Below are positions 24,311 through 33,700 of a stretch of 40,116 nt of DNA, piece after piece (position 1 is the first letter of the stretch; every line of letters starts with the position of its first letter). Both the position numbers and the translations under genes were made by a program. Source of the stretch: Waddliaceae bacterium. GTDB lineage: Bacteria; Chlamydiota; Chlamydiia; Chlamydiales; JABHNK01. The notes below the pieces were generated by a model, which was given only the letters and a program-made list of their open reading frames with translations, searched no databases and was not told the origin of the DNA. Location: NCBI GenBank assembly GCA_018694295.1, contig JABHNK010000004.1, positions 1 through 40,116 of the forward strand, read 5' to 3'.

Positions 24311-27046
24311 CTATTTCTGTTCTTCTTTTTCGGGATTCTCTTCGTCTTTTTTCTCGTCGTCTTTAGGCGGTGGTGGTGGTGTTGGTGGTTTCGGTCCTTT
24401 ATGAAGCTCTGCAGCTTTTTTCAGGCGTCCTTCTTTTTCTTTAGAATCCCATGTTCCATCGAGGATTTTCTTGCAATCTTCGGCATCGACGGTCTCGAAC
24501 TCGATAAGCATCTGCGCCATAAGTTCTAGCTGTGTTTTATTGCTTTTTATTATCTTCTTTGCGCGGTCGTATGAAGCTTCTATTATCTTACGCACTTCGT
24601 TGTCGATTTTCTGTGCAGACACTTCGGAGTAATGTTTCTGGTACGACCCTGGTATCCCCATATACTTTGATTCTTGCATATTGTCGGCGTATGATATCGC
24701 TCCCATCTCATCACTCATCCCCCAGCTGCATACCATGTTATGAGCAAGCCTCGTTGCTTCTTTGATATCTTGCTGTGCTCCGCTGGAGATATCTCCAAGG
24801 AAGAGTTCTTCTGCTACGCGTCCTCCCATAAAGACGGCTAGCTGGTCGGTGAGCTCTTTCTTCCAGTAGCTTACGCGGTTCTTTTTTGGTAAGAAGTGTG
24901 TAGCTCCTAGCGACGGTCCTCGTGGTATTATCGTAACTTTTTCTATAGGGTCGGCGTGTTCTACTGTAAGGCCTACGATGGCGTGTCCCGACTCGTGGTA
25001 TGCTGTAGTCTTTTTCTCTTCTTCGTCGAGTTCTAGGCTACGGCGTTCTTTTCCGAAGCGTACCTTATCGACGGCTTCTGTCGTCTCTTGTTGTGTTACC
25101 GCTTTACGTCCTTTACGTGCTGCTAGCAGTGCTGCTTCGTTGAGCATATTCTCGAGATCTGCTCCCGACGATCCTGGTGTAGCGCGTGCTAGAATCATGA
25201 GGTCAAGTTCCGGGTCGAGTTTTATTTTACGAGCATGGACTTTAAGTATCTCGTATCTTCCTTTTATATCGGGAAGGTCGATATATATCGTTCTGTCGAA
25301 GCGTCCTGGACGCAGCAGAGCTTTGTCGAGGACGTCGGGTCTATTCGTCGCTGCCATGATGATGACGCCTTCGCCGGTGTTGAAGCCATCCATCTCTACT
25401 AGCAGCTGGTTTAGTGTCTGTTCCCGTTCGTCGTGTCCGCCGCCTATCCCTGATCCGCGGTGTCGTCCTACGGCGTCGATCTCATCGATGAAGACTATAC
25501 AAGGTGCGTTTTTCTTCGCTTGTGCGAACATATCGCGTATTCTGCTGGCTCCTACGCCGACGAACATCTCTACGAAGTCCGAGCCTGATATTGAGAAGAA
25601 CGGCCTATCGGCTTCTCCTGCTACGGCTTTAGCGATTAGTGTTTTTCCTGTCCCTGGTGCTCCTATACATAGCACACCTTTTGGAATACGTCCTCCTAGC
25701 GAGGTGAATTTCCCTGGATTTTTCAAGAATTCTACTATTTCTTCTAGTTCTTCTTTAGCTTCTTCGATGCCTGCGACGTCGACGAAAGTTACTTTGTTGT
25801 CGTCTTTGGTTAGTAGTTTTGCTGGAGATTTCCCGAAGCTCATCGCTCCTCCTGCTCCGCCGCCCATACCACCTTTCATCTGTCTTGCGAAGACGAAGTA
25901 TAGTAGTAGCAGTACTAGTACTATCGGCAATACTGTAAAGATATAGCTGAAGTAATTCGGTGCTGGCGGTTCGCTTTTGAATTTCTTGTCTAGGACGATA
26001 TTTCGCGCCTGGTCTGGTGCTTTAAATATCGCTCCCATGTTTGTATCGAACTCATTCCATTCTTCTTCGGCGTTGGCGAACCATCTTTTGTATTCATCGG
26101 GGTCTTGTCGTTCTAATGCGCGTGTTGAAAGCTCATCGTCGTTGAAAAACCATACAACATCGTCGACATCGTCGCGTGTTTTTGCTAGCTTTTCAGCGTT
26201 GTCAGCGATATCGATGGCGATTAGGGTGAAATCTTTAAGGACATCGACGTATGAGCGCACGCTACGCAGAGCGTATAGTCGTACGCCATTGTCGCTTATT
26301 TCTATTGTCGTAGCGATATCTTGTAGTGTATCGAGGATGTTGCCATGCTCTTCGGCGGTGATAGCGTTGTTGGCATCATCGGCGAGGGCAGAAAGTTTCT
26401 CTTTTATCGCTTCATCGCCGATGCCGAGTATTGGTGCGCGGAAGTTTGCTACTAATGCACCGACTTTCTCGACGAACTCTTTATATTTTTCTTGTGAAGC
26501 CTTCTTTATGCTAGGGTATTCTTTTCTTAGGTCGTAGAGGTTTATATTTTCGCTATCGGAAAGTTTTTCGATTATTATGCTGTTGTCTCTTCCTTGGGTG
26601 TCGTATCCATCACCGACGACGGTATATCCTTCTTTTCCTGTGGACCTCCCTATCAACATCAGGAATGTCTCTGCTGCTTTCTTCGCTTCTTCTTTATAAG
26701 CATCGAGGTCGTACGAAAGCATCTCGTTTTTATCTGCTAGGGCATGGCGTATGTCTAGGGACTTGAGATATACAAAACGCTTCTCACCTTCTTCGGTTGT
26801 CATCTCGCGGAACTTCCCTGAGAAGGTTACGAGGTTGTCGCTACCTATCGCAACTTTTTTGCTCATATCGTCTTGTACGAGCTCAAGGTTTACGAGGTGC
26901 TCGACCTGGTGACTAAAGGCAACGTTTGCTTTCTTATCGCCGAGGCTAGTCTGTACCACCATAACGATAAGGATAGTTATTATTATGAAGAATAACAATC
27001 CGCCAGGCATATTCTTTTTGTTGTCTTGCTTCTTTTCCCCTGCCAT
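24311..27046 (-). CDS. ftsH: ATP-dependent zinc metalloprotease FtsH
   Basis: This membrane-anchored AAA+ protease degrades membrane proteins and short-lived regulators. It has 911 residues against ~645 in E. coli; chlamydial FtsH is equally long. Order: a cytoplasmic start, TM1 at about 15-32 ([16 protein letters not shown]), an unusually large periplasmic domain (about 35-375), TM2 (about 380-400), Walker A GAPGTGKT (462-469), Walker [12 protein letters not shown], the second region of homology [19 protein letters not shown] and the zinc site HESGH (684-688), with the third ligand in LFLGDISSG. The last 30 residues are Pro/Glu/Lys-rich ([14 protein letters not shown]), a likely flexible tail. 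It lies 67 bases after tilS on the same strand and runs directly into recR. Confidence 0.96.
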   Translation of the reverse strand: MAGEKKQDNKKNMPGGLLFFIIITILIVMVVQTSLGDKKANVAFSHQVEHLVNLELVQDDMSKKVAIGSDNLVTFSGKFREMTTEEGEKRFVYLKSLDIRHALADKNEMLSYDLDAYKEEAKKAAETFLMLIGRSTGKEGYTVVGDGYDTQGRDNSIIIEKLSDSENINLYDLRKEYPSIKKASQEKYKEFVEKVGALVANFRAPILGIGDEAIKEKLSALADDANNAITAEEHGNILDTLQDIATTIEISDNGVRLYALRSVRSYVDVLKDFTLIAIDIADNAEKLAKTRDDVDDVVWFFNDDELSTRALERQDPDEYKRWFANAEEEWNEFDTNMGAIFKAPDQARNIVLDKKFKSEPPAPNYFSYIFTVLPIVLVLLLLYFVFARQMKGGMGGGAGGAMSFGKSPAKLLTKDDNKVTFVDVAGIEEAKEELEEIVEFLKNPGKFTSLGGRIPKGVLCIGAPGTGKTLIAKAVAGEADRPFFSISGSDFVEMFVGVGASRIRDMFAQAKKNAPCIVFIDEIDAVGRHRGSGIGGGHDEREQTLNQLLVEMDGFNTGEGVIIMAATNRPDVLDKALLRPGRFDRTIYIDLPDIKGRYEILKVHARKIKLDPELDLMILARATPGSSGADLENMLNEAALLAARKGRKAVTQQETTEAVDKVRFGKERRSLELDEEEKKTTAYHESGHAIVGLTVEHADPIEKVTIIPRGPSLGATHFLPKKNRVSYWKKELTDQLAVFMGGRVAEELFLGDISSGAQQDIKEATRLAHNMVCSWGMSDEMGAISYADNMQESKYMGIPGSYQKHYSEVSAQKIDNEVRKIIEASYDRAKKIIKSNKTQLELMAQMLIEFETVDAEDCKKILDGTWDSKEKEGRLKKAAELHKGPKPPTPPPPPKDDEKKDEENPEKEEQK

Positions 27047-27113
27047 ATCTACTATTCCCTATATTATTTTATTTTTTGGTTATTTTTTATATTATCATAA
27101 TATTCATTGGCTA

Positions 27114-28448
27114 TCAAGCTTTGATGGCAACTGTTATCATATCATTGCTTTCTTCGTTATTCTCTATTTTTTCTCCTGAAAGGAAGTCGTGGTATATAAT
27201 GCCATCCTTATATAGTACCGGAACTTTATCACGGAGGAACGCTGGAACCTTTCTATTTGTCCACAGCTTTTTTATCGGCGATGTCCGCGGATATTGTTCT
27301 GTAGTATCTGCGATGCCGATGGTGTAGTCACCTTGTGGCACTACAACGGTAGCCCCTTCATCGCTCCACAGGTCCTTCCACGAAGATTTCTTATGCTCTG
27401 AAGTCTTTGCTTTTTTCACTGTAACATTAATATTGCCATAGCGCTGTTGCCCTTGTATCAATGGTAGCTTCCCAGAAATTCCTTTATTGCTACCTTCCAT
27501 AATAAATAGGTGTCCCCTATCGGCGATGATTGTACGCGTCCCTACGAATATCGTGATACCAGCTTTCTTCGTCGTTATTGCTTTAACCAATGTTTTCGCC
27601 ATATCGCGTGTGAGGTGGTGGTCTTTGACATTACACATTTTACGTAGTAGGTACGTTAGTATTATGTGTGGTGTTTTCTCTGCTGTAGTGAGGTCTATCC
27701 ATGTCGCCAGTGGCGAAGATTTTTTCTTCGCGAGTATTGGTGCTATTTCCTCTTCTAAGAGCTCTTTCGTCTCGCGAGCTTCTTCGGCGAGGTGGCATAT
27801 ATTCCCTGATATCTCTTTTCCGAACTGTTCTTCGAGTTGTGGAATGATATTATGACGCATACGCGCTCTTGTATATCGCGTGTCGGCGTTGGTGGTATCT
27901 TCTATAGGTTTCAGCACCTGTTTTTCTATCCACCGGCATATTTCCTTCTTCGGAACGGTAATTAATGGACGCCATACTGTTAGTCCGAAGATATTGGCAA
28001 CGGGAGCAAGTGCTGAGATATTCGTTATGAAGGATCCTTCGAAGATACGCTTAAGCACCGTCTCAGCTTGGTCGTCGCTGTGATGTCCTAGGAAAACTCC
28101 TGAGAGGTCGTGTTCTTTGCAAAGATCGCTGAAGAACTGTATCCGTTCGTCACGGCATGCCGCTTCGAGGTTTCCTGTGAGTTTTTTGGGGTCTAGGACT
28201 TTCAGGTGAAACGTCATGCCATATCCTTCGACCATGTCGCGTAGGGATGCGGCCTCTTTGTCGCTTTCTTCACGCCAGCGATGATCTACGTGTGCGACGT
28301 GTACTGTTAGGCGATATTTTTCGCTGTAATGCATAAGGAGGTGTAGTAACGCCAAAGAGTCTGCACCGCCGGAGAAGCCGACAAGAACCGCGGCGCCTAC
28401 GTCGATATTTTCGTCAAGGAATTCTTTGAACTCGTTCTCTATATTCAT
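27114..28448 (-). CDS. tilS: tRNA(Ile)-lysidine synthase
   Basis: It attaches lysine to C34 of tRNA-Ile(CAU) using ATP, changing its codon specificity to AUA. The 444-residue protein has the N-type ATP pyrophosphatase PP-loop SGGADS (26-31), HVDHRWREESDKEA, GHHSDDQAETVLKRIFEGS, and C-terminal domains as in long TilS forms. The tilS-ftsH order is conserved in chlamydiae and in Firmicutes. It starts 8 bases after the GYF-like gene. Confidence 0.93.
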   Translation of the reverse strand: MNIENEFKEFLDENIDVGAAVLVGFSGGADSLALLHLLMHYSEKYRLTVHVAHVDHRWREESDKEAASLRDMVEGYGMTFHLKVLDPKKLTGNLEAACRDERIQFFSDLCKEHDLSGVFLGHHSDDQAETVLKRIFEGSFITNISALAPVANIFGLTVWRPLITVPKKEICRWIEKQVLKPIEDTTNADTRYTRARMRHNIIPQLEEQFGKEISGNICHLAEEARETKELLEEEIAPILAKKKSSPLATWIDLTTAEKTPHIILTYLLRKMCNVKDHHLTRDMAKTLVKAITTKKAGITIFVGTRTIIADRGHLFIMEGSNKGISGKLPLIQGQQRYGNINVTVKKAKTSEHKKSSWKDLWSDEGATVVVPQGDYTIGIADTTEQYPRTSPIKKLWTNRKVPAFLRDKVPVLYKDGIIYHDFLSGEKIENNEESNDMITVAIKA

Positions 28449-28456
28449 AGTATTTA

Positions 28457-28789
28457 TTAATTCATTCTATATAAGACATATATGATAATTAAGACGAGTA
28501 TTATTATCCAGTATATCCTGTTATTATTGTGAAAATCTACGGCGAGGACGCCTTTGCTTTTGTCGACAGAAAGATATTCGTCGATAGAAGGTTCTTTTTT
28601 ATCTTCTGGGATGCCTTCGTCGCGGAAGACGTCTCTCAATTCTTCAACCTTCCCAGCGGGGACCCATTGTTTCTCGCTTTTACGTCGTACTAAGGTGTCT
28701 GGTGTTACTAGAGGATGTACTTTCAGCTCTTCTATGCTATAAGGCCCCTGTTTTTCACCATCAATCTTTATGAACCACTCTTTTTCCAT
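28457..28789 (-). CDS. Small tail-anchored protein with GYF_2-like domain
   Basis: The 110-residue start at 28789 is preferred because GGAG lies 7 bases upstream; a longer frame from 28810 has no such site. The N-terminal part (WFIKIDGEKQGPYSIEELK, then VTPDTLVRRKSEKQWVPAGKVEEL) matches the GYF_2 pattern W-x-G-P-[YF]-S-x-x-x-[LI] of bacterial membrane proteins. The C-terminus is one transmembrane helix (YWIIILVLIIIYVLY) with a basic end, so the domain should face the cytoplasm. The role is unknown; GYF-type domains bind proline-rich peptides in eukaryotes. It leads the operon with tilS and ftsH. Confidence 0.7.
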   Translation of the reverse strand: MEKEWFIKIDGEKQGPYSIEELKVHPLVTPDTLVRRKSEKQWVPAGKVEELRDVFRDEGIPEDKKEPSIDEYLSVDKSKGVLAVDFHNNNRIYWIIILVLIIIYVLYRMN

Positions 28790-28864
28790 AGCTTTTCTCC
28801 TATAGTACAACTATTGTTTTTAGCATGTTTATAATTATATCACTACAAAAATCTTATGGGAGAG

Positions 28865-28922
28865 GGTGGGCATCAATCATGGGTTAAAAACCTGTTCTTT
28901 ACCATAGCCCGTGATTGCCACC
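28865..28922. repeat. Inverted pair of the TGATTGCCACC repeat
   Basis: GGTGGGCATCAATCATGGG (28865-28883) and CCCGTGATTGCCACC (28908-28922) are imperfect inverse copies around a 24-base AT-rich loop. Each arm matches the repeats near 2106 and 12193. The pair could fold as a hairpin on either strand. The rest of the 600-base gap between the GYF-like gene and lptF holds the interrupted frame at 29012 and no other gene I can see. Confidence 0.65.
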
Positions 28923-29011
28923 AAGCCTATTCTATCTACTTGTGTTTTTGATTTTGATATGTTACAATTTTTACCACATAATATTAAAAAACAAAAAATA
29001 TAATAACAAAT

Positions 29012-29299
29012 ATGAATATTTCACCAGCGCCTAATCGCACACCACCACGACCTGATAGTTCCTAGCCAAGTCATACTTTTCCTACTCCGCCGTCAAGACC
29101 TGCTAATCCTCCACCAAAGCCTACTGTTCCTACTCCACCAACAATGATTGCCACCGAACCAACTACTACTCTTGAATCAAGAGTCTCTAATCAACCCAAA
29201 ATTCGACCAAAACAATTAAAAGCTGAACGTTTGTTTCGGATAATTTCTCCTGGCACAGAACAAAAATTTGACCGTGACGGAAACCCTATCAAACAATAG
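29012..29299 (+). pseudogene. Proline-rich small reading frame with an in-frame amber stop
   Basis: An ATG at 29012 opens MNISPAPNRTPPRPDSS, then a TAG at 29063-29065. The same frame continues for 77 more codons to a TAG at 29297 (PSHTFPTPPSRPANPPPKP ... RIISPGTEQKFDRDGNPIKQ). The Pro/Thr-rich character is the same on both sides of the stop, so this looks like one 95-codon gene broken by a single base change. The style of the N-terminus resembles the kinase and phosphatase genes of this window. Translation could restart at the ATG at 29144 (51 residues). No family recognised. Confidence 0.55.
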
Positions 29300-29395
29300 A
29301 GTATCTATCGTTTTTGAATCGTCGACAAAAAAACATTGGCGATAACATATAATTTTCGTGTATAGTGCTGTTTTTATATAAATACATGGTCTTAT

Positions 29396-30562
29396 ATGCC
29401 TATTTTATGGCGCTATCTTCTTGGTCATTATTTAAAGATATTCACTCTTTCTATCGTGGCTTTTATTATCTTACTCCTCGTCACACGTCTTGACGAGGTG
29501 GCGCAGTTTGCTACCCTTGGAGCTTCGTTCTTTGACGTCATCATGTTTGCATTGTTTCAGCTTCCGTACATTCTTCCTATCGCCGTTCCTATTTCATGTC
29601 TTATCGCTTCTATTATCCTCTTCAAAAACCTTTCCAACACCCACGAGCTTGCTGCTTTGCGTGCTGCTGGCAACAGCCTTAAAAACATCGTAGCGCCTAT
29701 TGTCATCGCTGGAAGCATCTTAGCATTGGGGAACTTCTATATCATCTCCGAGCTTTCGACGTTCTCCCATCTTTCGACTCGTAGGATGAAAAATGAGATG
29801 AAATCCGTAAACCCTATCCTTCTTCTTCAGAACTCGCATCTTTTGAGGGCGCGTGGCGCTTATGTCAATGTTTTGGGGGCGTTATCTCCTGGCGAAGAGG
29901 CCCACGATGTCATCTTCGCGATGAAGAATAAACATAACAGCCGCCTTTATTTTATGGCAGCGAAGCGGTTCTTCTCCAAAGATTCTACGTTAGGCGGTGA
30001 CAATGTCACTATCATCTCCCATTCTTCCGATGGTGGAGACTATGATTTCGACCCTTTCGTCATCGAAAATATCGGATCTTTCTCCAACCCTATCGAGGAG
30101 TTCTCTCTTTTTATGAACAGCGAAGGCTGGAGACTCAACAACGACCATCTATCGTTACGTTTTCTTATCATAAAGGCCCGCGAGGAACTCGAAGTTTTGC
30201 GTAAGGCATCGTCATCGCACGATGACGGAGCTTACGAAAGCGTTTCTTTCTTTAAAAGTCTTTCAAATTCTGACTTCTCAAAGATACTCTCGGAGATATT
30301 ACGAAGGGTGTCGGTAGCGATAGCGGTTTTCACCTTCACTTTTATGGGAGCGGCGTTCGGCGTCGATATCGGCAGAAATCCTTCGCGTCGTGGCATAGCC
30401 GTCGTCATCGCTCTTGCGACGTTATACCTCGCTGCCTTCTTCGCAGCGATGAGTCTCGGAAGCTTCTTCGGCATCTCCGCGACGCTGTATCTTGTCCCTC
30501 ATATCATCATAATCGCGCTGTCGTTCTGGACGCTAAGTCGTATTACAAGGGGGATAGAATGA
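29396..30562 (+). CDS. lptF: LPS export permease LptF (YjgP/YjgQ family)
   Basis: The protein has 388 residues. With LptG and the LptB ATPase it extracts lipopolysaccharide from the inner membrane. It shows the family layout: three N-terminal membrane helices (about 10-30, 45-75, 95-120), a periplasmic beta-jellyroll region (about 125-290) and three C-terminal helices (about 300-385). The coupling-helix region reads LSNTHELAALRAAGNSLKNI, the LptF/G E-x-x-A-x-[RK]-A-x-G motif that contacts LptB. It overlaps lptG by 4 bases (ATGA). A TATAGT at 29361-29366 may be its -10 box. F versus G assignment rests on order and is less sure than the family. Confidence 0.85.
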   Translation: MPILWRYLLGHYLKIFTLSIVAFIILLLVTRLDEVAQFATLGASFFDVIMFALFQLPYILPIAVPISCLIASIILFKNLSNTHELAALRAAGNSLKNIVAPIVIAGSILALGNFYIISELSTFSHLSTRRMKNEMKSVNPILLLQNSHLLRARGAYVNVLGALSPGEEAHDVIFAMKNKHNSRLYFMAAKRFFSKDSTLGGDNVTIISHSSDGGDYDFDPFVIENIGSFSNPIEEFSLFMNSEGWRLNNDHLSLRFLIIKAREELEVLRKASSSHDDGAYESVSFFKSLSNSDFSKILSEILRRVSVAIAVFTFTFMGAAFGVDIGRNPSRRGIAVVIALATLYLAAFFAAMSLGSFFGISATLYLVPHIIIIALSFWTLSRITRGIE

Positions 30563-31635
30563 TTTTCTCTAAGATTTGGGAACGATATGTCCTTAAAGAA
30601 ATTCTGAAGATCTTTTTCTTCTTCCTTGCAGCTTTCTACCTGCTTTTTATCTTCATAGACTATTCGACGCATACCAAGAGTTTTTTCCTCTTCGACACTC
30701 CATTAAAAGAACTTGTACAGTATTACCTATATCAATTTTCTTATAGAGTTCCTATCCTTATTCCTTTTGCTATAGTCCTTGCTGTCATTAAGGTGTTGTG
30801 TTCCTTAAATGTTAACAGGGAACTTCTTGCTCTGCAGGCTGGCGGGATTTCTATCAAGATGCTGATGCGACCTTTTTTCTTCGTCGCCGTCATCTTCATG
30901 CTGTCGCTTTTCTTCAACTACGAATATATCATCCCTAAAGCCACTCTACATCTTCAAGTCTTCGAAGACGACTATTTCAACGACCCTGCCGACAAGAAAA
31001 AACTCGCTCTTTCTGTCAACGACCTTATCCTTCCCGACAATAGTAAGATAATATATCAAAACTATGACCCTGCGCATCAACGTTTCTATGACGTCTATTG
31101 GGTGCGCTCTTCGTCGGATATATATCGTATAAAGCACCTTCTTCCTTATGAAGCTACACCACGCGGCTACAATGTCAGCCACTTTACCGGCGACGATGGT
31201 TTCATCACTCAAGAGGAAAGATTTCTGGAGATGCTTTTCCCTGACATGCATTTCGACGAAGAAGACCTTCGATCTTCGGTGATACCATACAAAGAGCAGT
31301 CGATATCACAGCTATTCATCGCCGATGCCGAAGACAAGGCTTCTCCCGAGAAAAAAGCACAGATAAAGACGGCACTTTTCCTTAAACTCGCGATGCCATT
31401 GATGTGTATCCTCGCCGTCATAGGTCCTGCTCCTTTCTGTATACGCTTCCGCCGCGACCTTCCCGTCTTCTTCATCTACACCTTAGGGATCTTCGGGATC
31501 CTTGGCTTTAAAACCATCATCGATGCGGGGTTTGTTTTTGGTGACAACATGGTGGTCTCCCCTTTAATAGCAATATGGGGCCCTGTAATAGCGACATTAG
31601 CCTTCTTTTCAAGGAAATATTTTATAGCTAGATGA
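30559..31635 (+). CDS. lptG: LPS export permease LptG (YjgP/YjgQ family)
   Basis: The 358-residue partner of the preceding gene has the same six-helix plus periplasmic jellyroll architecture. The N-terminus WERYVLKEILKIFFFFLAAFYLLF and the coupling segment SLNVNRELLALQAGGISIKML fit the family. C-terminal helices include FIYTLGIFGILGFKTIIDAG. Translation is coupled to lptF by a 4-base overlap. In Chlamydia two similar genes lie next to the tilS-ftsH locus, as here, but they are divergent from it in this window. Confidence 0.85.
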   Translation: MIFSKIWERYVLKEILKIFFFFLAAFYLLFIFIDYSTHTKSFFLFDTPLKELVQYYLYQFSYRVPILIPFAIVLAVIKVLCSLNVNRELLALQAGGISIKMLMRPFFFVAVIFMLSLFFNYEYIIPKATLHLQVFEDDYFNDPADKKKLALSVNDLILPDNSKIIYQNYDPAHQRFYDVYWVRSSSDIYRIKHLLPYEATPRGYNVSHFTGDDGFITQEERFLEMLFPDMHFDEEDLRSSVIPYKEQSISQLFIADAEDKASPEKKAQIKTALFLKLAMPLMCILAVIGPAPFCIRFRRDLPVFFIYTLGIFGILGFKTIIDAGFVFGDNMVVSPLIAIWGPVIATLAFFSRKYFIAR

Positions 31636-31652
31636 TTCTATATTCTTATCTC

Positions 31653-31681
31653 TTGCAATATTTTATGATATATCGTAAAAT
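31653..31681 (+). promoter_or_regulatory. Predicted promoter of the rpsA operon
   Basis: TTGCAA (31653-31658) and TAAAAT (31676-31681) are 17 bases apart. This would give a leader of about 75 bases before the rpsA ATG at 31763. Confidence 0.45.
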
Positions 31682-31762
31682 TTGATTCTTTTATTAATCG
31701 AGTTTAAACCTTTGTCGCTCTTTTCGTTTAGAGTGGCATCAACAACAAAAAAGAAAAACACT

Positions 31763-33670
31763 ATGACAACACATACATGGTCAGAAGAGAACGTTATCAA
31801 TGACATCAATTACCAACAAGAAGACGCCGATGCTTTTAAAGATCTTCTAAACTACACTGGTAGTTCTGAAGATGAAGAAAAGCGTGATTTCACTCCTGGT
31901 TCTATATTAAAAGGTACTATCATCGACATCACCAAAGATTTTGTCATCATCGATGTAGGCCTCAAATCCGAAGGACTTGTATCGATAAGCGAATTCTCCG
32001 ACCATGAAAACCTTGCTATCGGCAACGAAGTCGAAGTATATCTCAACGAAATAGAAAACAACCACGGACAGATATCGTTGTCACGCGAACGTGCTGAGCG
32101 TCAGCGACAGTGGGAATATATCCTCGAGCACTGCGAAGAAGGCTCTATCGTCAAAGGTAAGATAATCCGTAAGGTCAAAGGTGGTCTTATGGTCGACATC
32201 GGAATGGAAGCCTTCCTTCCAGGATCACAGATCGACAACAAACGCATCAAAGACCTCGACGAATACCTCGACAAGACCTACGACTTCAAGATTCTTAAGA
32301 TAAACATCGACCGCAAGAACGTCGTAGTATCACGTCGTGAACTTCTAGAACTCGAGCGTCTTGCTAAGAAGCAGGAACTCCTTGAGAATATTAAAGAAGG
32401 CGACATATGCAAAGGCGTCGTCAAAAACATCACTGACTTCGGCGTCTTCCTAGAACTCGACGGCCTCGACGGTCTTCTACATATCACCGACATGTCATGG
32501 AAGCGTATACGTCATCCTTCCGAACTTGTCGAGATTGGTCAAGAACTCGAAGTCAAAGTCATTGGCATCGACAAAGAGAAAGGACGCATTGCTCTTGGTC
32601 TTAAGCAGAAGGATCAAAACCCTTGGGATGCTATAGAAGAGAAGTTCCCTGTAGGCACACGTATCACTGGAAAGGTGGTAAACCTCCTTCCATATGGTGC
32701 TTTCATCGAGATAGAGCCAGGAATCGAAGGTCTAATCCACGTCTCCGAGATGTCTTGGACAAAAAATGTCAGCGACCCTTCGAAGGTCGTCAACAAAGGC
32801 GACGAAGTCGACGTTGTAGTCCTTGGCATACAGAAAGAAGAAGGCAAGATATCTCTTGGCATGAAGCAGCTTGAAGACAACCCTTGGGAAGGCGTTGACA
32901 AGAAATACCCTGCTGGCGACACCGTAAAGGTTGAGATCCGCAGCCTTACAAACTATGGTGCTTTCGTCGAGCTAGAGCCCGGCATCGACGGACTCATCCA
33001 CATCTCCGACCTCAGCTGGATCAAGAAGGTGTCACATCCTTCCGAGATCCTTAAGAAAGGCGACGTTGTCGAAGCTGTCATCCTCTCTGTCGACAAGGAC
33101 AGCAAGAAGATAACATTAGGAGTGAAACAGCTCGAGAGAAATCCTTGGGAGTCTATCGAAGAGACTACTCCTATAGGTTCTATCGTCAAAGGCACTGTCA
33201 CGAAGATCACCGGTTTTGGTGCTTTCGTAAAGCTTGAGAACGGCATCGAAGGTTTAATCCATGTTACCGAGCTCTCCGACACTCCTTTCGGCAAAGTCGA
33301 AGACGTCATCAGTAAAGACGACGATATCACTGCAAAGGTTATCAAGATCGACCCCGAGCATAAGAAGATCGCTCTTTCTATCAAAGAATATCTCGTCGGC
33401 GTTTCTGACATCGACCATGACGATATTGTCATAGGACTTCCTGAAAAAGAGGAAGCCGTAGAAGAAGAAGTTGTTGAAGCTTCCGATGCTGAAGAAGTTG
33501 TCGTCGTCGAAGAAGAAAAAAAAGTAGCTGAAGAAAAGAAAACAGCGAAAAAAGCTACTACGAAGAAAGCTACTACGAAGAAGGCTACTACAAAGAAAGC
33601 CACTACGAAGAAAGCAACTACGAAGAAAAAAGAAGCTCCTTCTACCGAAGAAGCCTCTGAAGAAAAATAA
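31763..33670 (+). CDS. rpsA: 30S ribosomal protein bS1
   Basis: The protein has 635 residues from the ATG at 31763; a TTG at 31682 would lie upstream in the leader and adds an unlikely hydrophobic segment. Six S1 (OB-fold) domains are seen, beginning near [64 protein letters not shown], and three more of the type [15 protein letters not shown]. The protein draws mRNA to the 30S subunit. The C-terminal ~70 residues are extra: an acidic Glu/Val-rich stretch and then five KATTK units from 15-bp DNA repeats, resembling the Lys/Ala/Thr-rich tails of chlamydial histone-like proteins. First gene of the rpsA-nusA-infB-rbfA-truB-ribF cluster, an order also seen in Chlamydia. Confidence 0.95.
   Translation: MTTHTWSEENVINDINYQQEDADAFKDLLNYTGSSEDEEKRDFTPGSILKGTIIDITKDFVIIDVGLKSEGLVSISEFSDHENLAIGNEVEVYLNEIENNHGQISLSRERAERQRQWEYILEHCEEGSIVKGKIIRKVKGGLMVDIGMEAFLPGSQIDNKRIKDLDEYLDKTYDFKILKINIDRKNVVVSRRELLELERLAKKQELLENIKEGDICKGVVKNITDFGVFLELDGLDGLLHITDMSWKRIRHPSELVEIGQELEVKVIGIDKEKGRIALGLKQKDQNPWDAIEEKFPVGTRITGKVVNLLPYGAFIEIEPGIEGLIHVSEMSWTKNVSDPSKVVNKGDEVDVVVLGIQKEEGKISLGMKQLEDNPWEGVDKKYPAGDTVKVEIRSLTNYGAFVELEPGIDGLIHISDLSWIKKVSHPSEILKKGDVVEAVILSVDKDSKKITLGVKQLERNPWESIEETTPIGSIVKGTVTKITGFGAFVKLENGIEGLIHVTELSDTPFGKVEDVISKDDDITAKVIKIDPEHKKIALSIKEYLVGVSDIDHDDIVIGLPEKEEAVEEEVVEASDAEEVVVVEEEKKVAEEKKTAKKATTKKATTKKATTKKATTKKATTKKKEAPSTEEASEEK
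33551..33625 (+). repeat. Five 15-bp tandem repeats in the rpsA 3' end
   Basis: The unit AAAGCTACTACGAAG is repeated five times with a few silent third-position changes, encoding KATTK each time. Copy number could vary without frameshift. Confidence 0.95.
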
Positions 33671-33700
33671 CGATAAAAACTATAACTTTAAGAGTATTTA

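Noticed and set aside
24978-25946. 322-codon frame antisense to ftsH
   Set aside because: Serine-rich shadow of the AAA+ domain with no recognisable motif. ftsH on the other strand is certain.
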